Under the pieces are notes generated by a model. It searched no databases. It saw only the letters and a program-made list of their open reading frames with translations, and was not told the origin of the DNA. This document shows positions 22,455 through 32,060 of a DNA stretch of 35,839 nt, piece by piece; position 1 is the first letter of the stretch, and each line of letters opens with the position of its first letter. Both the position numbers and the translations under genes were made by a program. The stretch comes from a virus. The stretch is from IMG/VR virus record IMGVR_UViG_3300044679_000059, positions 1 through 35,839 of that record. One strand, given 5' to 3'.

Positions 22455-24177
22455 TTTATTCGAACAGGAAGCCCAACAACAACAAAAAAAGAAAGGTCAA
22501 GATTTATTTGCTGGTAAAAATTTTAATATAGCCAAAAAAAATGAAGAAATGCCGCAAAAAGAACCTGAATTATCTGAATTAATCAAAAATAGTCTTACTA
22601 AAGAATTAGCTAAGGGCTTATCACCTATTTCAACTGGATTAGAAGAAGGACTGTACGGCCTGTTTAATCTCCCTCATCAAGCAGCTAAGGCTCTTCATCC
22701 AAAGCTTGGCGAGTTTATCAGCGAAGTCAAACCGCGAAATTACATGGAAGAATCAGGCATAACCGACCCCGATATGTTCCAACAATTTGTTAAAGAAGGC
22801 GCATCTTATTTACCTGCCACCGCATTAGGGGGCTTAGGACAAGCTACTAAATTGGGTCAAGCCGTTTTAAAATCTGCGCCTTCTTTAACAACAACAATGC
22901 GGGGATTATTAGAAGGAGGGTTGCATGGAGGCACTACTTCTGAGGAAAACAAAATACAAAATGCAGCCGACGAAGGAATAACAAATGCTTTAATAGCAGG
23001 AGTTCCTGGAGGAATAGGGAAGGGATTACGTGCTTTTAAAACTGCACCGGAAAAATTAGAACGCTTTACTAATCAATTAAATGATATGTTTGCAGGAAGT
23101 CGCCAAAATGATTTAACAAAAGCTTTTCCCGCGGCTGAAAAAACATTGGCAGGAATAAAAAAAGAAGCGAACCAAGTATGGGGATTGGCACATGAATTAG
23201 CCGAAGGCGTCCATTATAACAATAAAGAATTAGAAGAAGCTATTGCGAATAGATTGCATACCTTAGAAAAGGAAGGGGAAAAATCCAGCATCGCTAAAAA
23301 TAATAATGTACCATCGATTAATTTTTTAAAAGAAATATTAAACACGGATATTCCCCATCTTAATACTTATGAAGATGCAATGCAGTTTAGAAAAAATTTA
23401 AATTCTATTTATAAACGAGAAGTTCCCAAAGAAAGCAGGTCAAAAACAAAAAAAGAATTAGATTTTGTTTCAAAGAATGTTAGAAATGATTTTGCAAAAC
23501 GGACCGACGAAGATGGATTGTTAGAACTTCGAGAGGCAACCGATAAAGCTAATGCTTTAACTAAATATGAAAAAAAATTATTCTATGAAAAAGATTTAGC
23601 GACTGGGAAAAAAGGAAAGAGTGTAACAGGACGCTTATTAGAATCAACTGAACATCCTACACCTGAAATTTTAGTTAATGAATTTGTGCCGCGTCCAGGC
23701 GAAATAGGAACTGGAAGATTTCAGCAATTAGAAGAAATCTTGGGAAGCAAACCGCTTACGCAACAAATGCTTAAAGCAAAAATATATGGCCATATATTTT
23801 CCCCTACTAAGGAAGAAATAGCGCAAGGGGCAAAAGAACCACCCAGAAAAATAGCCAATCAATTTATTAATAGCTATTTTGATAAAGGTAAAATCAGCGA
23901 AGCACAAAATGCTTATTTATTTACCCCTCAAGAACGCCATACCATTGTAGAATTAAAGAAATTTCATGATAAATATCCAGAAGAATTAAATAAAAACAAA
24001 CTATTTAAAGAATGGGTATCCAATATCATTGGATTGCGCCATAAAGTAGGTATTAATAAAAAAGGCTTAGCAAAAGTTAATAAGCAATTAGAACGTCCAA
24101 CGACCCAATATCTAACCAAATCATTAGCAGCTGAACTCAGGAAGAGTAATAACAATAACAAGGAGGCTCAAGAATGA
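22444..24177 (+). CDS. DNA ejection protein, gp16-like
   Basis: A 577-aa helical protein in the P22 gp16 position. GTG 22444 is used, with AGGAG upstream, and overlaps the previous gene by 11 bases. The N-terminal part is amphipathic and moderately hydrophobic (about 90-145); the rest is Lys/Glu-rich helix. It probably completes the ejection complex. The C-terminus overlaps the fibre gene (ATGA). Confidence 0.75.
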   Translation: MPIDLFEQEAQQQQKKKGQDLFAGKNFNIAKKNEEMPQKEPELSELIKNSLTKELAKGLSPISTGLEEGLYGLFNLPHQAAKALHPKLGEFISEVKPRNYMEESGITDPDMFQQFVKEGASYLPATALGGLGQATKLGQAVLKSAPSLTTTMRGLLEGGLHGGTTSEENKIQNAADEGITNALIAGVPGGIGKGLRAFKTAPEKLERFTNQLNDMFAGSRQNDLTKAFPAAEKTLAGIKKEANQVWGLAHELAEGVHYNNKELEEAIANRLHTLEKEGEKSSIAKNNNVPSINFLKEILNTDIPHLNTYEDAMQFRKNLNSIYKREVPKESRSKTKKELDFVSKNVRNDFAKRTDEDGLLELREATDKANALTKYEKKLFYEKDLATGKKGKSVTGRLLESTEHPTPEILVNEFVPRPGEIGTGRFQQLEEILGSKPLTQQMLKAKIYGHIFSPTKEEIAQGAKEPPRKIANQFINSYFDKGKISEAQNAYLFTPQERHTIVELKKFHDKYPEELNKNKLFKEWVSNIIGLRHKVGINKKGLAKVNKQLERPTTQYLTKSLAAELRKSNNNNKEAQE

Positions 24178-26546
24178 GTGCATTCCCAAATCCATTATTT
24201 GTAGCCTGTCCACCACTTCAAACATTCTTCATTGATAAAGATACAGGACTACCGTTGTCGAATGGGATTGTGACATTTTTTGAGGACGTGAATAGAACTA
24301 GTTTAAAGCCAGTTTATGTATTGAGTGGAGTAGCCCCCAATTATCAATTCACTCAAGTATCTTCAGTTCAAGTCTTAAGCAATGTAGGTACATTCAATTA
24401 CAATAACCGAGATACCGAACTATATCTTTATCCCTATGATGCTGATGGGAATATCAGTCTTTACTATGTAACTGTAACAAATGCATTGGGTGTTCCTCAA
24501 TTTACACGGCAAGGATGGCCGCCATTTGAATTAGAAGACATACAGGCGATTCCGCAAGATGAGCAAGTTAATTTTATCCCTAATGGTCAATTCTTGGCAC
24601 ATTTTATTGTTCCTCCCACTAGCGTTACAAGCGCTGGCACAATTACGCAGCCTATTACTAACATTGCGCCAGGTGGTTTCACTTTTGAAAGACCTAGCGG
24701 CAGCTCAGCCACTGACATTGTCACTTTTAATCGTTTTGGGTCTTACGTGCAAGTACCTTCAGGCAGCCCACGTTACGAGGTTCAAGTCCAGTGCACTAGC
24801 GCTAATCCAGCCGATAGTTTCAAGTATCTTGCAGTCAAATGGATCAACGTAAATACTTTCTCTTCGGATGTTCAACCCTATACATTTTTCTTTGAAGCAC
24901 TTTCCTTAACGGGGAATTTTGATGTTCAAGTAGTAGTGGTCAAAAATTTTGGTACAGGTGGTTCGCCTTCATCACCTGTTGTTATTCCTATTTCTACTAT
25001 TACTCTAACGCCAAGCCGTCAAAACTATAATATCAACATTATTTTTGGGGCTAATACTAATTTCTCCATCGGCACTAATGACGATGATTATGTTCAAGTA
25101 GCAATCGCTTTACCGACAGCTAATACTTTTGGTTTGACCACGACAGATTGGGTATTATTCGAAGGTGAGCAAACTATTCAAAGTTTCCCAATAACTACAA
25201 CAGCCGATTTTTTAACTAGAGGGGTAGCAGGTTGGATGCCTATTCCCGATCCACTAGGGAGTGAGTTAGGCCTCTATTTAATGCAAACCAAAAGTGGTCT
25301 GGCATGGGATGATTCTATTATTGGAAATATAATCTATTCTGCTCTTCCTTATGATTCTAGTCAGCCTTATTTGCCATGTGATGGTAGTCAATTCAGAACG
25401 GTCGCTTATTCTGCCATTGGAATCCCTTACAGTCGGCTTCAATCAAAATTATTTATAGGCGCTCCTTATAATTTGCCTCGTTATGGAACGGGAAGCACCT
25501 ATTTAACTGCTTATATTCAAGATGGCTTCCCTAATGGATTAAGAATTACTACCAATCAAGCTGGATTGCAACCCATTACCACCACCGCCAGTGTTCCATT
25601 TGCTGTAACACAAACTACTTTGGGGCAATCAGACAGCGGTTTAAATTCTTCTATTACGAGTGCCGGACAGGTCTATTTTAAAAATAATGCAATAGGTGCC
25701 GTTACCAATCCTACCGCTGGCACGATGGCTATTTTTAGCAGTACAGTTATTCAAAACAATGCAAATACCCAAGCTCAGATAATTTTATCATCCGGTGCGC
25801 CTGTCAATATCAGCAGTTATTTTACTTTCAGTACCACAGTGGGAAATTTTTATTGCTGGTTTACAGTGAATGGTGCTGGAAGCAACCCATCACCAGGGGG
25901 TACGCCTATACAAATTAATACATTAAGCAACTATACATCTAATGAAGTTAATTATGTCATTAAAGATGCTATGAAGGGATGGCAACTTACTAATCTGCAA
26001 ATGACTGCTGGTAACACGATTACCGCAGGCGGTTACATCTCAATTTATGCAGCTTCTCAACAATATATTATTTGGTATACGGTAGATGGAATAGGAACTG
26101 CCCCATCAATTGGAGGTTCTTATTTAATTCAAGTGGATGTTTTAAGTACTGATAGCGCCAATATTGTAGCCCTTAAAACACAAGCCGCCATTAATGTTCA
26201 ATTTTTTGCTGTCCCGAATGCTAATAATTTATTCCTACGCATTCGAAATGGGACAAATTTCCTAAGTAATAATGATTTAAGAGTCAATCAATTAAGTGCA
26301 ATTGGTCTAGCTGCTGATGTGGGTAGTTTTCAAGATTATGCGGTTCAATCACATAATCATACAGGAACTGTAACAGTTCATGGGCAATCAAATACCGGGT
26401 CTGGCAGCCCTGATACTATTCAATTTATTCAGCCTCCCGCGATCCCAACTCCCCAATCTCAAGTAGAAACATTAGTTATTAATAACTACGGATTAACTGA
26501 GACGCGCTCAGAAAATTTATATGTGAATGCGTTTATACGATATTAA
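24174..26546 (+). CDS. Tail fibre or spike protein, 790 aa
   Basis: A large beta-structured fibre. The first 130 residues (LFVACPPLQTFFIDKDTGLP, YNNRDTELYLYPYDADGN) resemble an N-terminal virion-attachment domain. The C-terminus shows a tail-collar-type ending: SHNHTGTVTVHGQSN and the terminal TETRSENLYVNAFIRY, like the collar domain of phage short fibres. Two similar repeats of about 65 residues with a YCWFTVNG/YIIWYTVDG pattern (about 560-605 and 625-680) suggest internal duplication. Likely receptor binding. Confidence 0.85.
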   Translation: MSAFPNPLFVACPPLQTFFIDKDTGLPLSNGIVTFFEDVNRTSLKPVYVLSGVAPNYQFTQVSSVQVLSNVGTFNYNNRDTELYLYPYDADGNISLYYVTVTNALGVPQFTRQGWPPFELEDIQAIPQDEQVNFIPNGQFLAHFIVPPTSVTSAGTITQPITNIAPGGFTFERPSGSSATDIVTFNRFGSYVQVPSGSPRYEVQVQCTSANPADSFKYLAVKWINVNTFSSDVQPYTFFFEALSLTGNFDVQVVVVKNFGTGGSPSSPVVIPISTITLTPSRQNYNINIIFGANTNFSIGTNDDDYVQVAIALPTANTFGLTTTDWVLFEGEQTIQSFPITTTADFLTRGVAGWMPIPDPLGSELGLYLMQTKSGLAWDDSIIGNIIYSALPYDSSQPYLPCDGSQFRTVAYSAIGIPYSRLQSKLFIGAPYNLPRYGTGSTYLTAYIQDGFPNGLRITTNQAGLQPITTTASVPFAVTQTTLGQSDSGLNSSITSAGQVYFKNNAIGAVTNPTAGTMAIFSSTVIQNNANTQAQIILSSGAPVNISSYFTFSTTVGNFYCWFTVNGAGSNPSPGGTPIQINTLSNYTSNEVNYVIKDAMKGWQLTNLQMTAGNTITAGGYISIYAASQQYIIWYTVDGIGTAPSIGGSYLIQVDVLSTDSANIVALKTQAAINVQFFAVPNANNLFLRIRNGTNFLSNNDLRVNQLSAIGLAADVGSFQDYAVQSHNHTGTVTVHGQSNTGSGSPDTIQFIQPPAIPTPQSQVETLVINNYGLTETRSENLYVNAFIRY

Positions 26547-26561
26547 ATAAGTGAGAATTAT

Positions 26562-26927
26562 ATGAGTGAATTATTAAATTTTACCAGAGATGCAGGCGGC
26601 TACAATACTTTTGGATTGCCTTTTACGTCCGATACAGCCACAGGCATATTAACCCCCAATGTCGAAACTATCATTACAGTTCCATCTAATTATCCGTATT
26701 GGGAAGCCTTTTTTTCTTATCTTCCTGGGGCAGCTGTATGGGTATTTTTAAATCAAACCGCTGTTGTCCCCACTACTACTTTCGCATTTGGAAATGGTGG
26801 AGAGCTTAATCCCGGCGTTAAACCTTGCATGGGAGGGGATACTATCCATTTAATTACTTTAGATGCTGCTGACCAAGTAGGAATCGTACTGTACAAGCAA
26901 CAATATGCAGGTGGAGGAGGGATTTAA
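26562..26927 (+). CDS. Small tail-associated protein, 121 aa
   Basis: Not assigned to a known family. A compact beta-rich protein ending in a Gly-rich tail, inside the fibre cluster, so a fibre or connector role is likely. It overlaps the next start (TAATGG). Confidence 0.65.
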   Translation: MSELLNFTRDAGGYNTFGLPFTSDTATGILTPNVETIITVPSNYPYWEAFFSYLPGAAVWVFLNQTAVVPTTTFAFGNGGELNPGVKPCMGGDTIHLITLDAADQVGIVLYKQQYAGGGGI

Positions 26928-27205
26928 TGGCCGTTGAGAATATCCCCATTTATAGCAATATTAATGCGGGCACTAAAAATCATACTTATTTTAGCCAATC
27001 GGTGCCTCATCCAATTTTTGTTAGTTGGCCCGCAAATGCAAAACAAACCAGTTCTACTGATGGGGTCTTAGCTACCGAAAACCTTAATTACATTGTTACT
27101 GAAGATGGTAATTATATTGCGATTGAATCTAATGGTGCCTACCTCGGAACTCAAAACGCGAATTTTATTGTTACAGAAAATGGAAATTATCTCATGGTTA
27201 GATAA
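26927..27205 (+). CDS. Small tail-associated protein with TE-GNY repeats, 92 aa
   Basis: Contains two near-identical segments, NYIVTEDGNYI and NFIVTENGNYL (about 56-66 and 80-90), with a looser one in between, and the same motif as LVTEGGNYLVTEN of the gp10-type protein at 18525. It may be a binding module used to dock onto gp10. Function otherwise unknown. Confidence 0.65.
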   Translation: MAVENIPIYSNINAGTKNHTYFSQSVPHPIFVSWPANAKQTSSTDGVLATENLNYIVTEDGNYIAIESNGAYLGTQNANFIVTENGNYLMVR

Positions 27206-27239
27206 TTGGATTTAACAAAAACAAACATGGAGTATTTAT

Positions 27240-28517
27240 ATGCCTATTGCAATTCCCATAACATCCTTACCTGCTGCTAGCCAAGTTTTATCTACTGATA
27301 TTTACGTCGCTGTCGACACGACAGACCATACAGATGCTCCCACCGGGACTGACAAACAATATACAGTTAGCCAATTAAATAGCTTTTTAGGGGTGTCTAA
27401 CAGTAGTAATAAATTATCAGCTCGATTAGGGAGTACAGCCAATCTAACGGCTACTTATAATAATGGCACTTTGGGTGTAGGTGCTACATTAACTAATAGT
27501 GGTACGTTAGCCGCTTTTGCATTAGATGGTGTCAGTGCTAATGTTAATGATAGAGTTCTGATTAAAGACCAATCTACGAAAACCCAAAATGGCATTTATG
27601 TCGTTACCACAGTAGGTAGTGGTTCAGTTGCATGGGTATTGACCCGTTCTAGTGATTATAACAATTCAACTGCGGGTCAAGTTGTGGAGGGAACTTTTGT
27701 TGGAGTTTCTGAAGGAAGCGTTAATACAGGTACCTTGTGGATGGAAGTAGGGGTTAACCCTATCGTCATCGGCACTAATAATATTATTTTTCAAAATATT
27801 GCCAACGATTTAGCAGGTGTTCTGCCATTAGATAAAGGAGGCACTAATAATAATTTAACCGCAATAGCTGGCGGCATCGTTTACAGTGATAATACTAAAT
27901 TAGATATATTGGCTGCCGGAACTACAGGCCAAGTTTTGCAATCCAAAGGTGCAACGGCTCCTTCATGGTCAACGCCCACTTATCCTTCAAGCAGCGGAAC
28001 ATTAAACTCTTATTTAACAAGCAACGGAACTAATAATATTTATAGCCCTCATACGTTAAATTTGGGCGGTAATGTTATTACGCAGGGTGCTGTTTCCTTC
28101 TTAGGCGCTTTTTCAAGCACTTTTAATTTTACAGCGGGCACTAATGTAACCTTCCCAACGAGCGGCACATTGGCTACTACTAGTGAAATGTTCATGTGGA
28201 ATAATATTACTACTTCTCAATCATTGGTCCCCAATAATGGCTACACCGTTGATAGTGGAATAGCGACCACACTTCTTCTGCCGACAACAGCAGCTTACGG
28301 CACCATCATCCGCATTACCAATATAAATAGCGGTAATTTTACGATTGCACAAAATGCGGGGCAATCAATTTTATTTGGGTTAAATACTACGACTGTAGGC
28401 ACAGGTGGCAGTATTTCTTCAACTAATCAGGGAGACGCTATAGAACTATTATGTATCGTTACCAATACTATTTGGCAAGTTTCTACTGGGCCACTGGGAA
28501 ATTTCACAATCGTTTAA
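27240..28517 (+). CDS. Tail fibre-like protein, 425 aa
   Basis: A Thr/Ser/Gly/Asn-rich fibre. The N-terminus (TSLPAASQV... YVAVDTTD... YTVSQLNSFLG) resembles a virion-anchor domain; the middle has the NDRVLIKDQSTKTQNGIYVV segment found in several phage fibres; the last 110 residues (PTSGTLATT onward) match the next gene. AACATGGAGT precedes ATG 27240. Confidence 0.82.
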   Translation: MPIAIPITSLPAASQVLSTDIYVAVDTTDHTDAPTGTDKQYTVSQLNSFLGVSNSSNKLSARLGSTANLTATYNNGTLGVGATLTNSGTLAAFALDGVSANVNDRVLIKDQSTKTQNGIYVVTTVGSGSVAWVLTRSSDYNNSTAGQVVEGTFVGVSEGSVNTGTLWMEVGVNPIVIGTNNIIFQNIANDLAGVLPLDKGGTNNNLTAIAGGIVYSDNTKLDILAAGTTGQVLQSKGATAPSWSTPTYPSSSGTLNSYLTSNGTNNIYSPHTLNLGGNVITQGAVSFLGAFSSTFNFTAGTNVTFPTSGTLATTSEMFMWNNITTSQSLVPNNGYTVDSGIATTLLLPTTAAYGTIIRITNINSGNFTIAQNAGQSILFGLNTTTVGTGGSISSTNQGDAIELLCIVTNTIWQVSTGPLGNFTIV

Positions 28518-28597
28518 ATATTAGAGAGTCACTTTAAAGGAAGGAATGGATTTATTTAGGTTAATAGCAGTAACAACAACAGCGGAGAGTTATACAA

Positions 28598-29137
28598 ATG
28601 ACAACTAATAATGCAATCAATGCCCCATTTCCTTTTACGGCAGCTCAAGGTGGTACAGGCGTAGCCAACAGTAATACGATTACTATCGGCGGCAATGTAT
28701 CGACAGCGGGTGCTTTTACTATATCAGGTGCTTTCGGGACGACTTTAACTGTTACAGGAACCACGTCGGTAACCCTTCCCACCAGTGGCACATTGGCTAC
28801 TACAACTCAATTATTTGCATGGAATACTGTTAGCGGTACAAGCCAAACAGTTGCTGCCGGTAATGGTTATTTTGCTAATAATGCTGGTCTTGTAACTTTT
28901 ACGCTTCCTACAACAGCAGCCGTTGGTGATACTTTTCGTATAGAAGGAGAGGGCGCAGGTGGCTGGACAATTGTTTATGGAACGGGTCAATCTATTCGTA
29001 TAGGTAATCAAACAACGACTACCACGAGTGGCTCATTATCAAGTACCAATCAATATGACGGCGTATTAATAGTGTGTATGACAGCCAATACTATTTTTAA
29101 AGCAATGCCCACTATTGGTAATTTGACTGTTGCTTAA
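28598..29137 (+). CDS. Short tail fibre-like protein, 179 aa
   Basis: Its second half aligns with the end of the upstream 425-aa fibre (PTSGTLATT, LPTTAA-x-G-x-x-x-RI, QSI-x-x-G, SLSSTNQ). The DNA GGCACATTGGCTACTAC is identical at 28175-28191 and 28789-28805. It lacks the upstream anchor domain, so it may be a second or competing tip. The 28518-28597 gap holds no gene. Confidence 0.78.
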   Translation: MTTNNAINAPFPFTAAQGGTGVANSNTITIGGNVSTAGAFTISGAFGTTLTVTGTTSVTLPTSGTLATTTQLFAWNTVSGTSQTVAAGNGYFANNAGLVTFTLPTTAAVGDTFRIEGEGAGGWTIVYGTGQSIRIGNQTTTTTSGSLSSTNQYDGVLIVCMTANTIFKAMPTIGNLTVA

Positions 29138-29152
29138 CAAAGGAAATGATAA

Positions 29153-29839
29153 ATGAGTACAATTCAAAATGCTATTGAGCGCGCTACACCCATTAATCTT
29201 ATTAATGTCCAAACATTTGCGGCATCAGGAACTTACACTCCACACGCAGGCTTGGTTGAGGCACAAATGACAGCCATTGGAGCGGGCGGTGGTGGTGGTG
29301 GCGCTACAGGCGGCGTCTCTGGCTTTTCTGGCGGTGGTGGCGGTGGCGGCGGTGGCTCCGCCATCAAATCCTTCACTGCAGCTACCATTGGAGCATCCCA
29401 AACCATCACTATAGGTACGGGGGGAACCGCGGGAACTGCGGGCGGTGGTAATGGTGGAAATGGAGGAACCACAACAGTAGGAGCGCTTTTAACCGCTACG
29501 GGCGGAGCGGGAGGCTTAGGAGCAGGCAATATAACTACAAGTGGGATTACAAGCGGTAATTTCGGCGGCGTAGGTAGTAGTGGTGATGTAAATTTAGTAG
29601 GTACGATTGGCGGTTATGGACTTGTGGTAGCAGGTCTTTTTGCCGTAAATGGTGTAGGTGGAAACTCATTTTATGGAACTGGCGGCTCTTATACCCTTTC
29701 TGTTTTTGGACAAACTGCTGGTACTAACGGAAGCGGGGCGGGCGCAGGTGCATCGGGTGGTTTATCTACTACTACTAATCAAGCAGGCGGTACAGGCGCA
29801 AATGGTGGTGTTTTCATTACCGAATATTGTAGTGTCTAA
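29153..29839 (+). CDS. Glycine-rich tail adhesin-like protein, 228 aa
   Basis: Begins MSTIQNAIERATPINLI, then QTFAASGTYTPHAG, followed by long Gly tracts (about 43-130 and 205-228), a composition seen in phage adhesins that form polyglycine-type folds and determine receptor range. It is the last gene of the late operon, a usual place for an adhesin. Ends EYCSV. The function is inferred. Confidence 0.78.
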   Translation: MSTIQNAIERATPINLINVQTFAASGTYTPHAGLVEAQMTAIGAGGGGGGATGGVSGFSGGGGGGGGGSAIKSFTAATIGASQTITIGTGGTAGTAGGGNGGNGGTTTVGALLTATGGAGGLGAGNITTSGITSGNFGGVGSSGDVNLVGTIGGYGLVVAGLFAVNGVGGNSFYGTGGSYTLSVFGQTAGTNGSGAGAGASGGLSTTTNQAGGTGANGGVFITEYCSV

Positions 29840-29841
29840 AT

Positions 29842-29915
29842 AAAAAAAGGTGCGCTCTTCCCGATTGCTACAGGATTAAATCATTCTAATGGGAGTGAGA
29901 ATGCTAAAGAGCGCA
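29842..29915 (-). terminator. Terminator of the leftward early operon
   Basis: Reading on the minus strand, the stem is TGCGCTCTT (complement of 29907-29915) with AAGAGCGCA (complement of 29851-29859), then CC and a run of seven T (29848-29842). A second hairpin, CATTCT/AGAATG (29882-29887, 29898-29903), lies in the loop. It separates the leftward genes from the convergent fibre genes. Confidence 0.7.
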
Positions 29916-29923
29916 TAGATAAA

Positions 29924-30187
29924 TTAAGATGCTGATGATGATGGTGGTGCGGCTGGAGGAGTTGAATTAGTCACCGAAGCTTTGCTAATCTCATTATTAA
30001 TAAGAGAAGTCGCTGTACTAATTACTTCACTCAAGGCGGCTTGTTGAGGCGCTGATAACCTGAGGCTTATCATAGTTTTAGCTGCGGTAAAAACATCCTC
30101 TAACAATGTCTTGGCTAATGTATGTTGTGAAGACACCAATGAGAATTTGCCAATCTCTGCTTCTATTGAACTTAAACTTAACGACAT
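29924..30187 (-). CDS. Hypothetical protein, 87 aa
   Basis: Not recognised. A mostly helical protein with a Pro/Ser/Ala tail (PPAAPPSSSAS). GGGAGGAG precedes the start, which overlaps the 60-aa gene upstream by ten bases. It is the last gene of the leftward operon. Confidence 0.65.
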   Translation of the reverse strand: MSLSLSSIEAEIGKFSLVSSQHTLAKTLLEDVFTAAKTMISLRLSAPQQAALSEVISTATSLINNEISKASVTNSTPPAAPPSSSAS

Positions 30188-30360
30188 GATGCTGTACTCC
30201 TCCCTTTCTTTTTCCGCGGTGATTTCTTTTTAGACTCATCTGCTTTGCTATACATAATTGCTACAGCCTGTTTCGGAGGTTTTCCGGCTTCTATTTCACG
30301 CCTGATATTCTCTTCCCGGCCTTCACGGGTTCTAGCTTTTCTTCCGCTAACTAATGGCAT
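30178..30360 (-). CDS. Small basic protein, 60 aa
   Basis: It resembles the short proteins with EIEAGKPPKQAVAIMYSKA that are widespread in phages and end in a Lys/Arg-rich tail (here KKKSPRKKKGR). AAGGAG precedes the ATG. Function unknown; nucleic acid binding fits the charge. Confidence 0.68.
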   Translation of the reverse strand: MPLVSGRKARTREGREENIRREIEAGKPPKQAVAIMYSKADESKKKSPRKKKGRSTASCR

Positions 30361-30413
30361 AATGTCTTCTCCTTAGACAATCAAAACATTATGCATCATA
30401 TCAAAAATAAATA

Positions 30414-30806
30414 TTAATGTATATTTTTATTGAGCAACGAGGTACAACGAGCAGTTGATATTTTTTTAAAAAATTCTGGGATTAATATAGGTAATCGCCC
30501 AATGTCGTCTTCCTCCAAAAACATATGACATATGCCGTTTTCTGGGAGAATGGCAGTAAATATATATTTGCACTTATTATTTTTTAATTGTTCGTAATTA
30601 GTGGGTCCATCATTGTACTTAGAATTTACAAAATCTATAAAAATTTTTTTATCTACAAAAAACACGCTGCATTCTTCAAGATGGTATTTATTAAGAGCGT
30701 GGGTACATAAACACCCTATTAAATCTGTTAATGCCTTGTCACTTAAAGTAATACATTTTTTTGTCTTAATAGTCAGATATTTCTCTGTTTTCATGTCAAT
30801 AGACAT
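30414..30806 (-). CDS. Hypothetical early protein, 130 aa
   Basis: Not recognised. It aligns with the next gene upstream in the operon: a KK-x-F strand, N-Y-E-Q-L-K-N-N-K helix, FTAILPENG and EEDDIGR correspond to DKKD-x-F, DYKKALENKS, LLIQQRGK and SKDVIGR. They are probable paralogues in tandem. AAGGA precedes the ATG. Confidence 0.63.
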   Translation of the reverse strand: MSIDMKTEKYLTIKTKKCITLSDKALTDLIGCLCTHALNKYHLEECSVFFVDKKIFIDFVNSKYNDGPTNYEQLKNNKCKYIFTAILPENGICHMFLEEDDIGRLPILIPEFFKKISTARCTSLLNKNIH

Positions 30807-30826
30807 TCTAATTTTCCTTCTTTATA

Positions 30827-31192
30827 TTAATGCGTACTGTTATATTCAAAAAACTCTGGATGCGCCAAGCTCGCGTGTTCTAACTCCATTTGAATTCTTC
30901 CTATCACATCTTTAGAAAAAAACTCTACAAAACTTTCTTCTTTTCCGCGCTGTTGAATCAAAAGAACATATGCAAGTGATTTATTTTCTAATGCTTTTTT
31001 ATAATCATTAGAAAGTCTATCTTCTGGATTTTCAAGAAATAGCAAAAAATCTTTTTTATTAATAAAAGCTATTAGCATATTTTTAGCGTTAATGTTATTG
31101 CTCATAACAAAATGATGACAATTAATTTGAAAAATTTCTTCTACTTCTTTTTTAGAAAAAGTAACGCTATTCTCATCTTTAATTTTTTTCAT
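30827..31192 (-). CDS. Hypothetical early protein, 121 aa
   Basis: Not recognised. Paralogue of the 130-aa neighbour (see there). I prefer ATG 31192, which has AGGAAGGA about eight bases upstream; ATG 31213 is in frame but overlaps the RecT-like gene and has no site. Acidic, mixed alpha/beta. Confidence 0.6.
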   Translation of the reverse strand: MKKIKDENSVTFSKKEVEEIFQINCHHFVMSNNINAKNMLIAFINKKDFLLFLENPEDRLSNDYKKALENKSLAYVLLIQQRGKEESFVEFFSKDVIGRIQMELEHASLAHPEFFEYNSTH

Positions 31193-31196
31193 AAAT

Positions 31197-32060
31197 TTAT
31201 CCTTCCTCTTCATTTTCAGCTATTAATACCTGTTGTTGATTCTTAATGGCTCCTTCCTCTGCCCACTGTCTAGTAGCTTCATATTTTTCTAATGGAAAAT
31301 CTTCCAATGAAGTTATGGGGGGATAAAAGCTTTTAAGACGTTCCATTAACTTATCTCTGTATTCTAGAGGACATAAATTAAGCAAGTCGTTAAGTTCAAT
31401 AGATTGATCCAAAGATATCTTTTCATAATCTGTTTGCAATATCTTTTTTTCTGGTAGATGGTCGTCTATTTTCCGTACATCTTTCTCACTATTTATTACA
31501 ATTTCATCTACTTCATCGGGGTTATAACCACAGTTACGGGAAACATCGGGGAATAATTGCCTGAATAATTTGCTAAGCGCGCGATTATAGCACATCACAT
31601 CGGGGTATTTGATCCATGCATTTTGATAAATACCTGCACGTTGTGCATCCTCTATGCTAAAACTGACTGTCCATGTATCACCATTATCAGCACGTTTACC
31701 ATGCAAAATGCAGATAGTATCATCAGATTTGGAGTCTTTTTGAATAGAGTGCCCTTTAAGTCTAATAAGCATCGCCATTGTTTCGGCATACATTCCTATA
31801 CGACCCTGCACACAATAAAAATATTTGAAAGATTGGTAAGGATCTATTGCATGTGCCTTAGCAGCTAATAAAATAGCGAGTACATCCTGATTGCTATATC
31901 TACAATAAGATGGAACATCAGAAAAGGTAGCGCAAAATTTTACTAAACTATCTGCCTGTTCTGGGTAAATAGAACCAATTTGAACAGATATTAATTGAAT
32001 ATCTAAAGTTGTTTTTTGTGCTTGTTGTAAATAATTTTTATTTTGATATGGCATTGTCAT
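31197..32060 (-). CDS. RecT-like annealing protein
   Basis: A 287-aa protein with the RecT-family pattern: an N-terminal helical region with AILLAAKAHAIDPYQSFKYFYCVQGRIGM (about 65-93), the GDTWTVSFSIEDAQRAGI strand-helix (about 127-145) and the family signature WIKYPDVMCYNRALSKLFRQLFPDV (about 149-173). These proteins bind single-stranded DNA and anneal complementary strands; the partner RecE-like nuclease lies upstream. GGAAGGAGGAG precedes the ATG, which overlaps the stop of the upstream gene (ATGA). The C-terminus is acidic, as usual. Confidence 0.82.
   Translation of the reverse strand: MTMPYQNKNYLQQAQKTTLDIQLISVQIGSIYPEQADSLVKFCATFSDVPSYCRYSNQDVLAILLAAKAHAIDPYQSFKYFYCVQGRIGMYAETMAMLIRLKGHSIQKDSKSDDTICILHGKRADNGDTWTVSFSIEDAQRAGIYQNAWIKYPDVMCYNRALSKLFRQLFPDVSRNCGYNPDEVDEIVINSEKDVRKIDDHLPEKKILQTDYEKISLDQSIELNDLLNLCPLEYRDKLMERLKSFYPPITSLEDFPLEKYEATRQWAEEGAIKNQQQVLIAENEEEG

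Noticed and set aside
29233-29529. Minus-strand Pro/Ala-rich reading frame opposite the Gly-rich adhesin
   Set aside because: Produced by the GGN codon repeats on the plus strand; no start site or context.
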